A stretch of 64,000 nucleotides of DNA from Phallus indusiatus (lineage: Eukaryota > Basidiomycota > Agaricomycetes > Phallales > Phallaceae): assembly GCA_027605045.1 (NCBI GenBank), contig JAQFWX010000007.1:1-64000 (forward strand), given 5' to 3'. Positions within the stretch are counted from its first letter, which is position 1. Every line of letters begins with the position of its first letter. The position numbers and the translations under genes were made by a program. Positions 44,990-57,708 of this stretch are shown piece after piece. A model generated the notes under the pieces. That model searched no databases. It was not told where the DNA came from and worked only from the letters and a program-made list of their open reading frames with translations.

Positions 44990-45256
44990 ATTACCTGCAT
45001 TCTTATTGATAAACATCCGTTCGTCGCTGTCGTCGTTGTCGTTGTCTGCGAGAGATGAAGGAAGAGAAAGAGCAGAGGTGTTAGAAGGCTGCAACCAGAT
45101 CCTGGATAGTCTTGTTCCCAAACCGGCTAATGACTCGGAAAGTGTGGACCGAGATTCCCAGGCCTGCAGTTGGGGCTGAGGCTGAGGCTGAGACGCCTTG
45201 CGCTGTTGCTGTCGTTGAAGCTCAAGTTGTGTTTTGAGCATGGTGTTTGGGAACAA
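44990..45256 (-). CDS. Possible alternative 5' exon (Gln-rich) of the DUF3602 gene
   Basis: The frame encodes MFPNTMLKTQLELQRQQQRK, a Gln/Pro alternation and DNDNDDSDERMFINKNA, ending at a GTAATGAG donor. Joining it to CTATTACAG just after the ATG at 44,703 keeps phase. The intron would be about 300 bp, longer than is usual here. The exon may instead be 5' UTR. Confidence 0.3.
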
Positions 45257-46971
45257 TAGTTTAAAGGATGGAATGGCGGATGGAATGATGGTGTGAGAGA
45301 GAAAGGGTGTGGAACTGGCTTGTCGTCGGACGACACGGACGGGGGTGGCTTTTATAAAGAAAAGGGGCGAAGGAGGTCGCGGTCAGCTGGACTTCAAAGT
45401 AGGGGTTTGTTTTATTTTTCGAGGTACGCCTTAAACCACGTTATATGACGCGTTTATATATATAAATTTCTCATTCTGCATTCAGGTTGTTCGTATCCTT
45501 ACTCAAATATTAATGCTATTCAATGGATCTGTCTTCGAATTCTTCTTCTCCTCATCGCCTCTTCCTTTTTTTCTGTCTTTTTTCGAGGGTCAAACTGTCT
45601 ATCTTTAGGCACGTTCTGTGCCATGGCCAACGGGGAGCAAGTTGGCATCATCCGAGGCGATGAAGATGCCATCAGGTGCAATATTTTGCACGTGGGAGAC
45701 TCTTGACTTGACTCGTTTCAAATACATCCGTTAATTTTTCATTCATCTGTTCAACCATTTACACCATTCCCAATTCCCATCTTCTCAAGTCAGTTGGCTC
45801 CATTTTCAGGACCCGTTCCGTTCCCACTCGCTTTAGTCGCTTAGGCCAAATACCAACGTTTCTTAAACACGTCCAATCCCAAAGAATGTGATGCAATCCA
45901 ATTTTTCAATAAAAATACATCGCTTGTCTTCCAACTGTGCTTCACTGTGCGTGTCAATGTTAACGTTATGTTTCAGGAACTACTTAATCTCGCGCCACGG
46001 TTCAATTGTTTGACTGTCTTCAGCTGACCTCGTCTGTAGCCGCCGTCGCCGCGCCCAATGGTAAATGATGCTGGCACATTAAGTCTAGTTTGGTTAAAAC
46101 GTTCTCGTGACTTTGTGGGCTTTTGTTTTCTTTAGGGGCTCAATAACCCAAATCTCACTGGTTTGGATCAAGATCCGTGATTTATACGCACTATTGCCAA
46201 TCACCGGTGCCAGTGCAGCTGGACCATTTCCTTGAGTTTTCTCATCAAGCGTATGCACCTCGCATCTTCACCCTTGTTTATCGAATATGGAACGCGTCGC
46301 ATAATATTCCTTTCAAACGAGAAAAGTCTTCTCATGGAAACCTGGGAAATTCATATTTAGTACAATCTGTCTCTGAGTCAACCTGTCTGGCTGACTTTAC
46401 ATCCTAGCTTCTTAATTCGCTAACGCGGCATTTTGAATCTCCTTAACCATAATGGATTTTTGATTTAAGATGATGAACATCGTGTCAAAGCCTGGATGTC
46501 GTTGCTACACCCATCTATAGTCTAGCCAGTCAAACGTAATAGGTAGTAGATCCTCCCTCAACTCCGGTAAGTAATCCTCCGCAACCCTTTTCGAAGGACC
46601 TCGTTTAGCTCAATATTTCCCAGTTGTTACCAGGTCATAGAGCCATCATGATTTAGAAATTCTTTTGAAACCAGAGAATATATGTAAATTCACGTGATAT
46701 ATTAGGTATATCCAACGAATGTTTTCGCTCATGATAAAAAACTTTTTCAGATTTCAGATGTATGAGTTTATGAGTTTTAAGGTCGTAATAAGCCCAAGAC
46801 AGTTTTCGTATGATTGTGCCCTCAACATTGAGTCGGGGTCGTGTAAGCTGAGCGAAGCCTCAGGTATCGCCTCTTTATGAAAGATATGTGTGGGAAGCAT
46901 TTCTTGAAACATCGTTGGTGTTTAAACAACTGCTATTACACATATCACAATTTCTTCCTTTAAAAAAATCT
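45257..46971. other. Intergenic; one possible small spliced frame
   Basis: On plus, an ATG at 45,623 reads MANGEQVGIIRGDEDAIR to a GTGCAA donor at 45,676. An acceptor TTTTCAG at about 45,810 would continue TRSVPTRFSRLGQIPTF to a stop near 45,890, giving a peptide of about 45 aa. Further small frames exist at 46,177-46,407. None is recognised. Confidence 0.2.
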
Positions 46972-48157
46972 CTAAGCTTTACACAATTCTTTAAGAAAAC
47001 ACTCTCGTCGCCACTGTTCGTTCCCCGCATTTAGAAGAAAGGTATAACCCTCCGAAATAACCGCGTTTATCATCTCGTCCGACCCCCATTTTGGTCTTAC
47101 GACGGGCGTGATAGCAATCAAATGCGCACCGACGTGCGCGGTGGCCACTTCGGCAATCTCCTCGAGGTCAAAAATTGAGGACACAACCGATTTATACGAT
47201 TGAATGAAGCTTGACACCATCTCATCGACCACACCGTGAGACCATGGATAAAAGTTTCGGGCTGTATAAAGTTCTGCTAGGAATTGGCCAACGTCAAGTC
47301 CTGCTAGCCCAGGCTTAGACAATTCCCAGTCGATAATCGTCAACTGATCCATGGAATCGCCATGGACGAGAATATTGCCGGGCCAAAAGTCGCCCATGAC
47401 AAGGACTTGGTTGGTACGTTTAATCTCGTCTTGTTTAGACTCTATTAAAGCGGTAATTTCATCGAAATGCGGGTTTGTTGTAGGATTGAGTCTTCTCTTG
47501 ACAAGGCCGTAAGTAATGTAAGCGGATATATGGCGTGCCTGGACGTTCTTCGAGAATTTCTCTTTGAGTAACACGCCGGGTGAATCGGCCGGTTGAGATT
47601 GATGGGACACCAAGTGTAGTTCTCCTAAGAATTGTCCTAAAGCACATCCAATATGCCTCGCTGAGTCGATAGACGGCGGACTATGCCTCAGGTATTCCTT
47701 GAGCGTCATGCTCGTTTTACCGCAATCTTGCATGATAACAACTCTGTTGTTGACATCCTCGTAATATATTGTAGGAAGAGAAACGTTGGCAACAGGGGAG
47801 ACGACTTCTGGAATTTCTTTATAAGCTAGTATTTCGAAGTCCTGGATTGTTTAAAGATGATATAATTTCTTATTTTTATTTTTTTTTCACCGAGAGGGTG
47901 GGGGTGGGGAACCTTACCTGACGCTCCACCTCAAGCGGAAAATTAGGATTTGTTGCGACATACGGTTCAGCATGTTTCAAAACAACATGAGAAATTGTTG
48001 CTTCAGATGTAGCCGAATGCACAAAAGGCTTTTCCAATGTTGCACGGTACGTGAAGTTTCCATTACCACCGACAAGTGGTGTCACGCTGGTGGCTGGGAA
48101 AGGAGTTTGGCGCAGATACGCTTTGACTCCGTCAGAAGAGGTGAGATCGAATGTCAT
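46972..48157 (-). CDS. APH-fold small-molecule kinase family protein, paralog A
   Basis: Two exons (48,157-47,918 and 47,841-46,972) give 369 aa. It starts MTFDLTSSDGVKAYLRQTPF, followed by LVGGNGNFTYRA, a nucleotide-loop-like segment, and VVLKHAEPY with the probable ATP-lysine. The catalytic loop reads VLVMGDFWPGNILVHG and the metal segment TIIDWELSKPG, so the Brenner-type HGD of aminoglycoside phosphotransferases is MGD here. The C-terminus has VRPKWGSDEMINAV. The substrate is unknown; the fold covers choline, methylthioribose and aminoglycoside kinases. Its close paralog lies head-to-head on the plus strand 0.9 kb away. Confidence 0.87.
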
Positions 48158-49046
48158 CTGGGCTTGTTAAATAAAAATCACTAGTTAATATGTGCTTTTT
48201 ATGCTCCCTTTTACGTTGGTCCTTGAAAAGTTTAATCTGTCGATATCCTAGTCACTTCAGCTTGAGTTGAACTCGGTGCCGAGCTTCGTCGGAGCTTGAG
48301 GCGGAAGCGGACTCAGTGATCTGACTCCACGTCTTGATACATCTCTGAAATGAAGCTGAAGTGAGATGCACCTGTCTTGATCCAAATCATCAGGGCGTAA
48401 TACGAAGTACTTGGGGGAAAAAAATCGCACAACTTGCCGATGAAGAGTGTATGTCACCTACAAACAATGCAGCGTCAAAATGCCTCAAACGGCGTTCCGG
48501 TTTTTGATCGGCGGTACTGTGTATTCAGAATCATTATTAAAAGTCCTGGTATTATGTTTGACCATGCTTTCATGCCTCGATTGCGCTAGCTCTGTGTACT
48601 TCAAATCATCCGGATTAACGTACGATTGTCTAAAGCCTGACAGGGTTTGCGTTGTCGTAACTGCTTGACGTCTGAGGGTGATTTAGGCGGTTGTGAATTT
48701 TTCTCCCGGAAGAACAGATACCAGGAAATGTAACAAAAAACCTATGCTCACTTTGACTACGTGCATAATGCCTGGCTAGTTACTGGGCGACCCCAAACAA
48801 AAGGTATGTAGAGTCACATGCTCGTGAAAGATTCAAGTTCTCATACATTCCCATCCCGATTCGTTCTCTGTGCCGAAAAGTTAGAAATTATCAACTTCCC
48901 TGTCAACCAGAAGTATCGTCGTCTGACATAAGTCCAGAAACGTTAATTTTAGAATATGGAACGTTGGTTAAATATCCAAGGCGTGGATATATAACTTGAT
49001 TATTTGGGAAGGTACTTTCTTTTTTTCCTTACTGCATCCGACTCCT
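48158..49046. promoter_or_regulatory. Shared upstream region of two divergent kinase paralogs
   Basis: An 889-bp region between two divergently transcribed paralogs that probably holds both promoters. No gene within it is supported, although a plus frame (48,447-48,668) is open. No conserved operator could be picked out by eye. Confidence 0.45.
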
Positions 49047-50248
49047 ATGGAAACCCGTGTACATGATCTCACGACCATAGATGGTGTCAAATCGTATCTT
49101 TCCCAAACGCCGTTCGCGTCCACCAAAGTAACGACTCTCGGGGGTGGAGCGATCAACTTCAGCTATCGAATTACCTTGGACAAGCCATATCTCTCACCAT
49201 CTTCGGGGAACGGGACTTCCGTTTTGACGGCAGTCTTAAAACATGCTGAACCCTTCCCAGCCACTTACAAGACTTTCCCACTTGATGTTCAACGCCAGGT
49301 AGCTTTGTTTCATTGTAAACTCGAATATTCGTAAACGAACTTCTAAAAAATCATTACCTATTATTCAAGGATCACGAGGTTACGGCATTCACTGAAATCC
49401 CAAAAATCACTTCACCATCATCTGTTTATGTTCCTAAAGTCTATAGCACCGACCTCGAGAATCATGTTCTCATCATGGAAGATTGCGGCGAAGGGTCGAC
49501 AGATTTGAAGGAGCACTTACGGTATAAATCACTTCCACTTGATACAGCCAGACGTCTTGGCAATGACTTGGGTCAATTCCTTGCGGAGATTCATCTCGCC
49601 TCCCACGAATCTCAGCCTCCAGATTCATTCCCAGTGCAGCTGAAGAACTCGTTCGCAAAGAATCACGTTGGACGTGCAATGAGCTCTAGAATTACTTATG
49701 GAGTCATTTTGGACGAATCCAGACTCTCATCTACTTTTCCAAACGTAGATGAGATTCGTGCCAAGGCACGAGCAGCACAAGATATGTTCATGTGTACGAA
49801 TGAAGTGATCGTGATGGGAGATTTTTCTCCCAGAAACATGCTCGTCTACGGAGAAGTGGTTGAGCGTATTGGAGTTGTAGATTGGGAATTCGTTCGTCCT
49901 GGATTCCCAGGAGCTGACATTGGAGAATTTATGGCCGAACTCTACGCGCTTCGAAAATTCTATCCCTGGTGCTTGGAGGCTGTGGAAGCACTGGGTTCTG
50001 CGTTCATCTCTCGGTATAAATCGCTAATCAGCACTAACAAATCTATCAAACTTGATGAGGTTGCGAAAACTGCCTTGTTACACGCCGGCGCCCAACTTTT
50101 TGGTGTTACTCGATTTGCGCAACCAAAATGGGGTTCGGACGAAGAGATACAACAGATCAGTTTGGAGGGGCTGGATATCATTCTTACAGGGAATAATGAT
50201 GATAGCCAGTGGTATAGCAAATGTCTTCTTGGTGAACTATTGATTTGA
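49047..50248 (+). CDS. APH-fold small-molecule kinase family protein, paralog B
   Basis: Two exons (49,047-49,298 and 49,370-50,248) give 376 aa. An upstream in-frame ATG (48,996) exists, but METRVHDLTTIDGVKSYL aligns with the start of paralog A, so 49,047 was chosen. Conserved parts: LGGGAINFSYRI, VLKHAEPF, VLIMEDCGEGSTDLKEHL, FLAEIHLASHESQPPDS, VIVMGDFSPRNMLVYG (again M in place of the usual His), GVVDWEFVRPGFPGADIGEF and FAQPKWGSDEEIQQI. The intron is at the same place and phase as in paralog A (after the RQ/ERQ codon), confirming a recent gene duplication with inversion. The two proteins are diverged enough to have separate substrates. Confidence 0.9.
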
Positions 50249-50627
50249 AGCAAGATCTATGTATTACCAAGAATATTTGAGACTCTTGGCAATAAGTTCG
50301 CTCTATACTGTAATGGTTCTTTGACTGTCCGCAGGCGCCGAATATTGTTTAAGGACTTCTTTGGAAATAACGGAGCCGCTTAGACATTTATTAAAAACCG
50401 AGGCCCGTTTGGTGTATCGACGGACTTCTTTCCTTATCTTTCTTTCTTCACCTATGCGCCCACTTTTGGTTGTGTGTTATTTCTTTTTTGGAATATGATC
50501 AATTTGATTTCTGCTATTTACATCAGGCTTGAACGGAATTAAGGATACACACCCTCGCTGCTAAACCAGGCAATGTCCACTTCCTTTGTTTTGTCACGTC
50601 TGTAATACTTCAGTCTTTTGAGTACAT

Positions 50628-51329
50628 TTGACGTGTGACATTTGGCGTTTGGACAATGCAATTGCGGGATCCTCTCCTGCTTTGTATTTAGGTAAGTTTG
50701 ACCGTTCGGACATGATCGTGATTGTCCCTCTGAAAAGGACCAATGTTCGTCCTGTGGACAATGACAAAGGCGACATTTATAAAATACTTTCAAAGCCCCG
50801 CATCCCTTCATCATTTTTCAATACTCTCATGGCTACGACGTGCATAATTAAATCTTTTTTCAGTTTGCACCATTCTCGGGGTAGAAATCTTGACGAGTCA
50901 AACCTTGCAAGACCAAAGTCGATTTCCCACCCGTATACAATGTTTAATTGGGACGAAAAAGACATCAAGGCCTATAACTACAAATGGGAGGCACTCGTAA
51001 AGTCTTTGGCTACCTCCCGACGCGACGCCATTTGGCCAATTCGGTTTGGGGAAATTCCATGGCCTATCTCGCCACTTTTGGTGAAAAGACATCCGGATCC
51101 TGTTATCATCAGCCGTGGGAATGTCACTCGGTTCCTTCTATGCCCTTATCGTGATGACGGGGACTCTTGTTTCAAGAAAGTATCCCATGAACTGGATAGA
51201 TGGGATAATTTCGAGCTTATGGTGGCAGTTAGCCGACACGTCTGTAGAGCCGATCAAAGGAAAGTCCAGGAGGCCTGGTCCCGCCTTGTCCTAATATTAA
51301 TGGAGATGAGAGGAGACTTTTCTGGCTGA
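50628..51329 (+). CDS. Hypothetical protein, agaricomycete-type
   Basis: An open frame with coding composition ends at TGA 51,327. Its C-terminal half reads YTMFNWDEKDIKAYNYKWEA, IWPIRFGEIPWPISPLLVKR, ISRGNVTRFLLCPYRD and FELMVAVSRHVCRADQRKVQ. The pattern (basic W-P-[ILV] motif, then a FLLxP segment, then a helical end) recalls a family common in mushroom-forming fungi but without known function. The real start is uncertain: the first 55 codons may include an intron, and a later ATG at about 50,829 is possible. Confidence 0.45.
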   Translation: MTCDIWRLDNAIAGSSPALYLGKFDRSDMIVIVPLKRTNVRPVDNDKGDIYKILSKPRIPSSFFNTLMATTCIIKSFFSLHHSRGRNLDESNLARPKSISHPYTMFNWDEKDIKAYNYKWEALVKSLATSRRDAIWPIRFGEIPWPISPLLVKRHPDPVIISRGNVTRFLLCPYRDDGDSCFKKVSHELDRWDNFELMVAVSRHVCRADQRKVQEAWSRLVLILMEMRGDFSG

Positions 51330-51862
51330 TGGTAAAGAAAATAAAAGAAGTCGCTATCCAGTTTGCAAAAATTCTGATTGTAGTGAGTCCATTCATGATT
51401 AGTTTCATCTGCGCTGTGAGCTAACATGTGATCATGTTAACTGTAGCTCATCTATACTTGATTGTATATTAAGATTATAACTCAATTGTATACTGTGCGT
51501 TAGAAATCCAATTCAAGGCAGAGTGATATCAGAATGATTCAGACTTTCAACAAATGTCGGCGTTGGTGTCTTTTCTTTGTTATCAGTTTCATTTACCAAT
51601 CCAGACTCGGACGACAGGGCTTTGGTTCGACGACGCTAGCATGGAATTGTTAGCTCACCATTTTAGCGATAGTAGTGGTTGCCTGCCCATGGCCATGTAA
51701 TAAGGCCCCGTGTCAGGGAACGCATAGTCGGTTCCGAAGTCTGCTATGTAGTTTGATAACTTCAGAACGAAAAACGGTATGACCACTAGTAACAGAAATG
51801 TCTATACAAAGGGATAGATACATTTTGTCGGTTGATAGTAGCGAGAGATTTGATAAACGAGG
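51330..51862. other. Intergenic
   Basis: 3' sequences of two convergent genes; nothing recognised. Confidence 0.45.
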
Positions 51863-54048
51863 TTATTTTGAAGATTCAAGAGATCGATCTCGTATAAATA
51901 GAGAGGTAAGCAATGCTAGAGCACACTGGAATGTGCCATACCCGAATACTCCCGTCAATGCCTTTCTGTATGAATCCCGTACAATAGTTTGAACAGCAGG
52001 GTCCAGAGAGTCGATGTATTCCATAGACTCCCTTACACGGCGGACTAACTGTGAAAGGGTTTTTGATGCATATCAGCGAGGAGTTGCGAATAAATTACAC
52101 TAATCAAGACTCTTGCCTCTTCAATGTCATACGGTAACCCGGAAAGCTTTTGCACGAGGACTATACGCAAGACCTGCTGGAGTATGGCACCAGAAAGAGA
52201 CAATCCAAGGACCGACCCAAGAGTTCGGAAGAGAAACGATACTAAAGATGAAGACGATTCAAAAAAAACTTTTTTTCTCCTGTAGCTTTAAAGTAAAGTA
52301 TACGCACGCGCAGTCGCCGCGGCCTGGTCAGGTGGATCAATGCTTGCTATAGTTGCAACCAGAAGAGTATTTATCGCAATTCCAGCAAAGAACGACAGAA
52401 TGGCCATAACTATAAAGAACGAGAGACGTTTTGTTCAGTTTTGATCATGGGTATTATGGATCACCTAACCACGGCAACTTACACATCGTGACGGCAATTA
52501 AGTCCCAATTCCGTGGTTCACAATATGTTGATAGAGTACTCAAGAAGGCAAATACTACACCCCCAACAAGTCCGGAAGTAGTTAGGAATTTGAACTTTCC
52601 TTGTCTTTGCGTCATTATTCCTCCGACGAGATTTCCGGCGACGAGTGCCACAATGATGGGTAGAAGGCACAAACTGGCCTGCGATGCTGACTTCCGGTTC
52701 AGTACTTGGGCGTAGAGGGCGATTTGAAATACGGTTAAGGTCCCCACAGACATCAACGACATCGCTGTCACATAGGACGCCACTAGATTCCGATTTTTGA
52801 AAAACTTTACTGGAGCTACGGGTTCCTTGGCGAGAGATGGGTTAGATTCGACGATCACTAGTCCGATCGTTCCGAGGGCAGTAATTATAAATGATATATA
52901 TGCGACGGGTGATGTCCACGCTTCGTTACTGCCTTTGTCGAGACCCACCAGGAAACTGAATACCACAATGACGAGAAGCAGTGAACCAAGGAAATCAACT
53001 CGACGCAGTTTAGTGAAAGCGTCTTCTTCTTGTCCGTTTACGTCTTCCCGTTTGATGTTCTCAGGAAAAGCGAACCAGATAGCCAGGAATCCCACCAAAC
53101 ATATGGGTACTTGAACGGCAAATCCCCTGAAAACCAAGCATGAGCATATTAAGTCTTTTGCGGTTCGATGGCGAATAGAAAAAGACTACCATCGCCAACT
53201 AAAGTGGTCGATTAAGACGCCGCCTAGTGGAGCACCCGTAGCTGTTCCCACTGAGTAGATCAAATTTATGATTGCTGAAAGATCGACTTCAATCTCCGTG
53301 TATCATAAGAACACTTGAATATATACCTTGCCATGTTCCACGTTGTCGCAATGGTACCACATCGGAAACGGTAACTGTAACCACCCTAGTGATATCTGTC
53401 AAGCCCGAGAAACGGATGAATTCTGGATTGGGTTGTACTGACGTTATTAATCCTGCGCCTCCAATTCCGGTGATCATTCTTCCTACAATAAGACTTGTCA
53501 TATCGTTGGCTACGGCGCATGCAAAGCATCCGACTCCGAAGATAAAATGAGCGAAAAGAAGGCATGATTTGCGACCTGGAGCATAAGAAGCATTAGTATA
53601 ACCGAATCCCGGGTGTTGAGTGGAAAAAATCAACCAAATATGTCACTAAGCTTTCCATATAATGGTCTGAACGGTATGTTAATCTTATTTCTCGTACAAG
53701 GTGATGCAACAATACTGACTGAAACGCAGTGATGCTCATCATGTACGAGGTTGCAATCCAGCTAGCACGCTGAAGCTGATTCATTTCACTTCCTATCCTA
53801 GCATAAGAAGTTGTGATTATAGTGGAATCTAGTGCTGCGAGAAGGATGCCACCAGATGCAGCTGCGAGCTAGGGCTTCTTGAGAACAATGGCGATGTATA
53901 CCGACATACAGGTACTTACAAATGTAACAACACTAGCTTTGGGTGCACCACGAGCATTCTCCGTAGTGACGGCCGACGTAGTTGCATCGTACGCAGTTTC
54001 AGAATCGGCGTTACCAGCGAGGAGAGGTGCCCTTTCGTTGCTTGACAT
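51863..54048 (-). CDS. MFS transporter, DHA2 (14-spanner) / vacuolar basic amino-acid permease type
   Basis: The start at 54,048 gives MSSNERAPLLAGNADSE, a cytosolic N-terminus with a dileucine-type motif. An upstream in-frame ATG (54,156) is possible. Exons carry GGILLAALDSTIITTSYARI, RASWIATSYMMSITAFQ joined to PLYGKLSDIFGRKSCLLFAH (motif A), VGRMITGIGGAGL, RGTWQGIY, GAPLGGVLIDHFSWRW, VQVPICLVGFLAIWFAFPEN and LDKGSNEAW. The C-terminal part is MAILSFFAGIAINTLLVATI, then FRTLGSVLGLSLSGAILQQV and LVRRVRESMEYIDSLDP. Most introns are GT-AG; one near 52,105 appears to use a GC donor (GCAAGA). The stop is TAA at 51,863-51,865. Proton-coupled export or vacuolar import of basic amino acids is the typical role of close fungal relatives; substrate is inferred only. 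Confidence 0.88.
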
Positions 54049-54199
54049 TGTACCGGGAAGCGAAAAAGCCACACCGACAGGAATAAATCTTTGATGCCCC
54101 TTCCCTTTAAATGGTGCTTTCGGCCTTACGTCCGCGGCCATCCAAAGACCATCCATATGGGAATTCTGTGGTACATCTAAAGCTATCCAAACGTTGGAA

Positions 54200-57100
54200 A
54201 AGAGAGAATTATGATAGAGTCGGTCAAAATTGTGGGCTGTTGAACTAGTGGATTTCGAGACTGAGGCGCTGCATCTTGTGCAACTTGCAAGTTGCGAAAC
54301 AACGAGCTAGCACATGCGTGGGAAAGTGGTCCGTTCTATTCCGGATGTCACGTAATCTGGATCTGTAATAAGGCGATAATAAGGCCTGTAATAAGAACTG
54401 AAAAACACAGTCAGCAACCCCAAGCCGTTCAAAATGGTTTTCGTATAAGCCGTAGTCGGTCCCAAGTAACGGTTGTATCAAAATCTCGCACGGCTCTCCT
54501 GTTTCTCAATTTCTGAACCGAGAGCTGCTTGCAGCCTGAGGGAAAAATTGCATCGAAAATATGGTGAGGGTGTGGCCCTTCCTGTTTGATGCGAGGATAA
54601 GAGCTGTATGTTGACAGATAAATCGATGAATCTTTCGGTCAGACTGCTCAATGCCGGGCCAACACCCTCGTGAGCCCCCCTCTTTTCCGAAACAAAAAAA
54701 ACATGAATTATTGCGATAGCCACTAACCAATAAATTCGTGCTCTGTAGCTTGATACGTATGAAAAACATGTGTAGAAATACAAATATCATATACCACATG
54801 GTTCAATCCACTTCAAAGCATGGCACTTTTTTTCGTTGCATATGGCAAAACACCTTTCATCTTCTCATGACTATCTGACAGCAGTAAGTCAAAAATAATA
54901 CCAAAGCTTGAAACGATACTCACCCAATGTCAAGCCAATAAGAAACTTACGGAAGAAGATAAGCAAGAACATGAATAATAACTTATCGATGTCTAGAAGA
55001 GCTGGCAGCCTGGCACTTCGGAAGACAATAGATTTGCGTATCTTGTACCGGTTGTGCTGAATTATCTATCGACCCTCCTGCAGACGAACAAACTCATTAA
55101 TCGATATAACCGGGTCAAACGTTGGCGAGTGTGGCGGAGTCGCATATGCTGCGCCCCTTGTCCGACAGTGGTCCGTAAAGTTCCTTTCTCCAAAAGACGG
55201 CCTTCCGTCCGCATGATCCTGTATTTCTTCTCATTCAATAAACGATTACGTCTGCATTATGTTTGATACTAAAATAGCTTTGTTGCGGTGTCTGATGTCC
55301 ATATACTCGTTTTCCAAGAATTTTCCTTCAATTCATTCATCAAGAAATACATAAGAGCAAACAAAACAAGGAGGGTAGATGGGGAAACAGTTTAAAAAGT
55401 GGAGCTCCATGTGGTACCAGTCCATGAGAATCAGAGACTATCTATTAACTGCTGAGTCGGTAGGAAGTTCCAAAATATGTCCTATTTTTATTTTTGTACC
55501 ATTCCTTCAAAGGTTGAATTGGTATTAATATGTTCTATGACGTTGAAAATAGGGAAAACGGTCATGAGGTTATTATCCTTGTGAGTTCATCATGATGTGT
55601 GAACCGGTATACATATTTGATGACGGTTTGCGGGATTTATTAACATATGTATACTCCATTTTCGAACTAGTTCGACAGCTGACGAAATTATGACTGCCAG
55701 ACGTCTTCAGGAGGATTCATTCCATCATGAGGCACGATTTACCTCATACTCTTCTGAAAAAACCAGTCTCAGTAACTCAGTAATATAAATGATCGGAGAG
55801 AAGAGTCTGATATTCCAATCTCGATATGACTCATGGTTTGTCGATGTAGTTGGATTGGATTATCCCTGTAATTTACTGGTGCCACCTAGTATTAGATGGG
55901 CGTAAGTCGTAGGTCGTGGACAGTATGTGAAGTTTGAGTGGGCGGTGCCATATCAGGCATCAGCCTGAGGAATCTCGTATATAGTCGTCACAGCTGTCCT
56001 TTGTGTTTTGATTGTGGGAGATATAGTCACATATGGCATAGTGATTCGATTAGAAAATGGAATCCAGAAACCTCCTAAGATTATTGCAAGAGTTAGGACC
56101 GCTGCAGTCTGACCGCTAGTCAACTGCCGGAATAATACCTAGTAATCATCGCATCCTAACGAAGTCTTCTGGCAAGGACCAAGTATGGCATATATTTTAT
56201 TAGTTAATTGGGAGCCGAAAAAAAATCGGGATCCCTTAGTACACATGGAACCATCGATATCGGGAAAATCGGGTGGCAACCTTCGAGTTTTGACAACTTT
56301 TTTGAGGAGAAATTTTTGGAACACGTTTGAAAGAGCAAACAAAGAACAACTTGTGATTTATAAATACACTCCGAGTGCAGCGGATGGACATTCATGATAT
56401 AATACTTCGTATCTCAAACTGCCATTTTTGGGGGAAGTAGTGGTGTCGGTACTCTATGTATACACTGCGCACGCGAGATATGTCTTTAAGTCATTAGTAG
56501 TGCCAGACATGGGCGGTGGCTGAATTACATGCATATTATTGACCATACCTTCAATAGAAAACGAAAATATACATTACGCCAGAACAAAATGTAGGAAGAG
56601 AGGTCAAGTGCTTTCCGTATTATAGTTCTGGCATCATCCCTCCTTGTCCTGAACTGAGCTTCAATTTGCAATCAACGATAGTTCTTTGAAACCGCGTCCC
56701 TGAGAATAGCATTTAAAGATGATAAATTTTGACTCCAGCTGAAATGAATAGGTATTAAACACTCAGTACTTAGTGCTGAACGCTGAAATGAGAGAGCTCA
56801 GCTCGGAAACAGCGGTGCCTAGGTTATAAATAGCAGGGAAATAACATTTGACTTCCACACTGGGCTTCTACCAGTAAATATGATTTATTTTTGGTCGTGA
56901 ACTATAAATGTTCCTTGTGTCTATTTTCTGCTAAACTAGCTGTGAAGGACAAATATATTTGTGTAGCTGGCATCAAGTACGTGAAAGGAGTTGAAAAGGA
57001 AGAAGTGGATGGTACTGGTAACGAAAGTAATATCTGAATTGAAGGAACCAACTACGGCTTCTATGCTTCCCGTCCCTGTCTGTCAAATAATTTCATTGGT

Positions 57101-57500
57101 TGCTCCGTGTTTTACGATTCCAAAGAGAAAAAGATGCCAGTATTGGCGGGTATCCGAGTCCTTCTGACTGTGGCTATAAACGAGTCTTAGCGTATGGATA
57201 CTAAGGCTGTAGTCCATGCTGTGCAAGAAGTGGTACTAAGATAATACCTCAACCGGAGTTTTTCGGTACGGTTTCGGGGAAGTACTATTTCCGGGATGAT
57301 TTTGGGAGATGTATGCATTGGAAATCGACTTAGCTGCGTAACGCACACTGACGGGGATTGTAACATGCTAACCACAACAGTCGATAAATTTGATTGACTC
57401 TGAAACGGTCTCGTGTATGATGAGTTTCGTACCCATTATTTAAGTACGACAGGGAAGTGCAACCAACTTTGAAGCTGTGCTACTGATATAAGCGAAACGC
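54200..57500. other. Gene-poor 3.3-kb stretch
   Basis: Only short frames below 101 codons on both strands (54,245-54,799, 55,054-55,266, 56,139-56,397, 57,187-57,375), with no domain, RNA gene or repeat that can be supported. Locally AT-rich. Confidence 0.45.
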
Positions 57501-57555
57501 CTAGTGGTTTCGTCGATACATAACAATATTCAGGGGAGACTCGTTGATCACTGAT

Positions 57556-57708
57556 ATGGATCAACAGGCCGTGATTAGGATACATGGGCAAGTTCGCCGG
57601 ACGTTGACAGCACCCTACAGCACCACTCCCATTGAACTCGTCCTAAATGATCATCCTGTAGAGAAGGGAGCATCCGTGAGAATAAAGGTACACAACCTGT
57701 CCAAATAA
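57556..57708 (+). CDS. Possible small protein or exon, unknown
   Basis: An ATG at 57,556 opens a 50-codon frame (MDQQAVIRIHGQVRRTLTAP, IELVLNDHPVEKGASVRIKV) with coding-like composition ending at TAA. A second frame at 57,852-58,073 (LREVTALDLEHLMAKASNSL) might be a later exon. Function unknown. Confidence 0.2.
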   Translation: MDQQAVIRIHGQVRRTLTAPYSTTPIELVLNDHPVEKGASVRIKVHNLSK

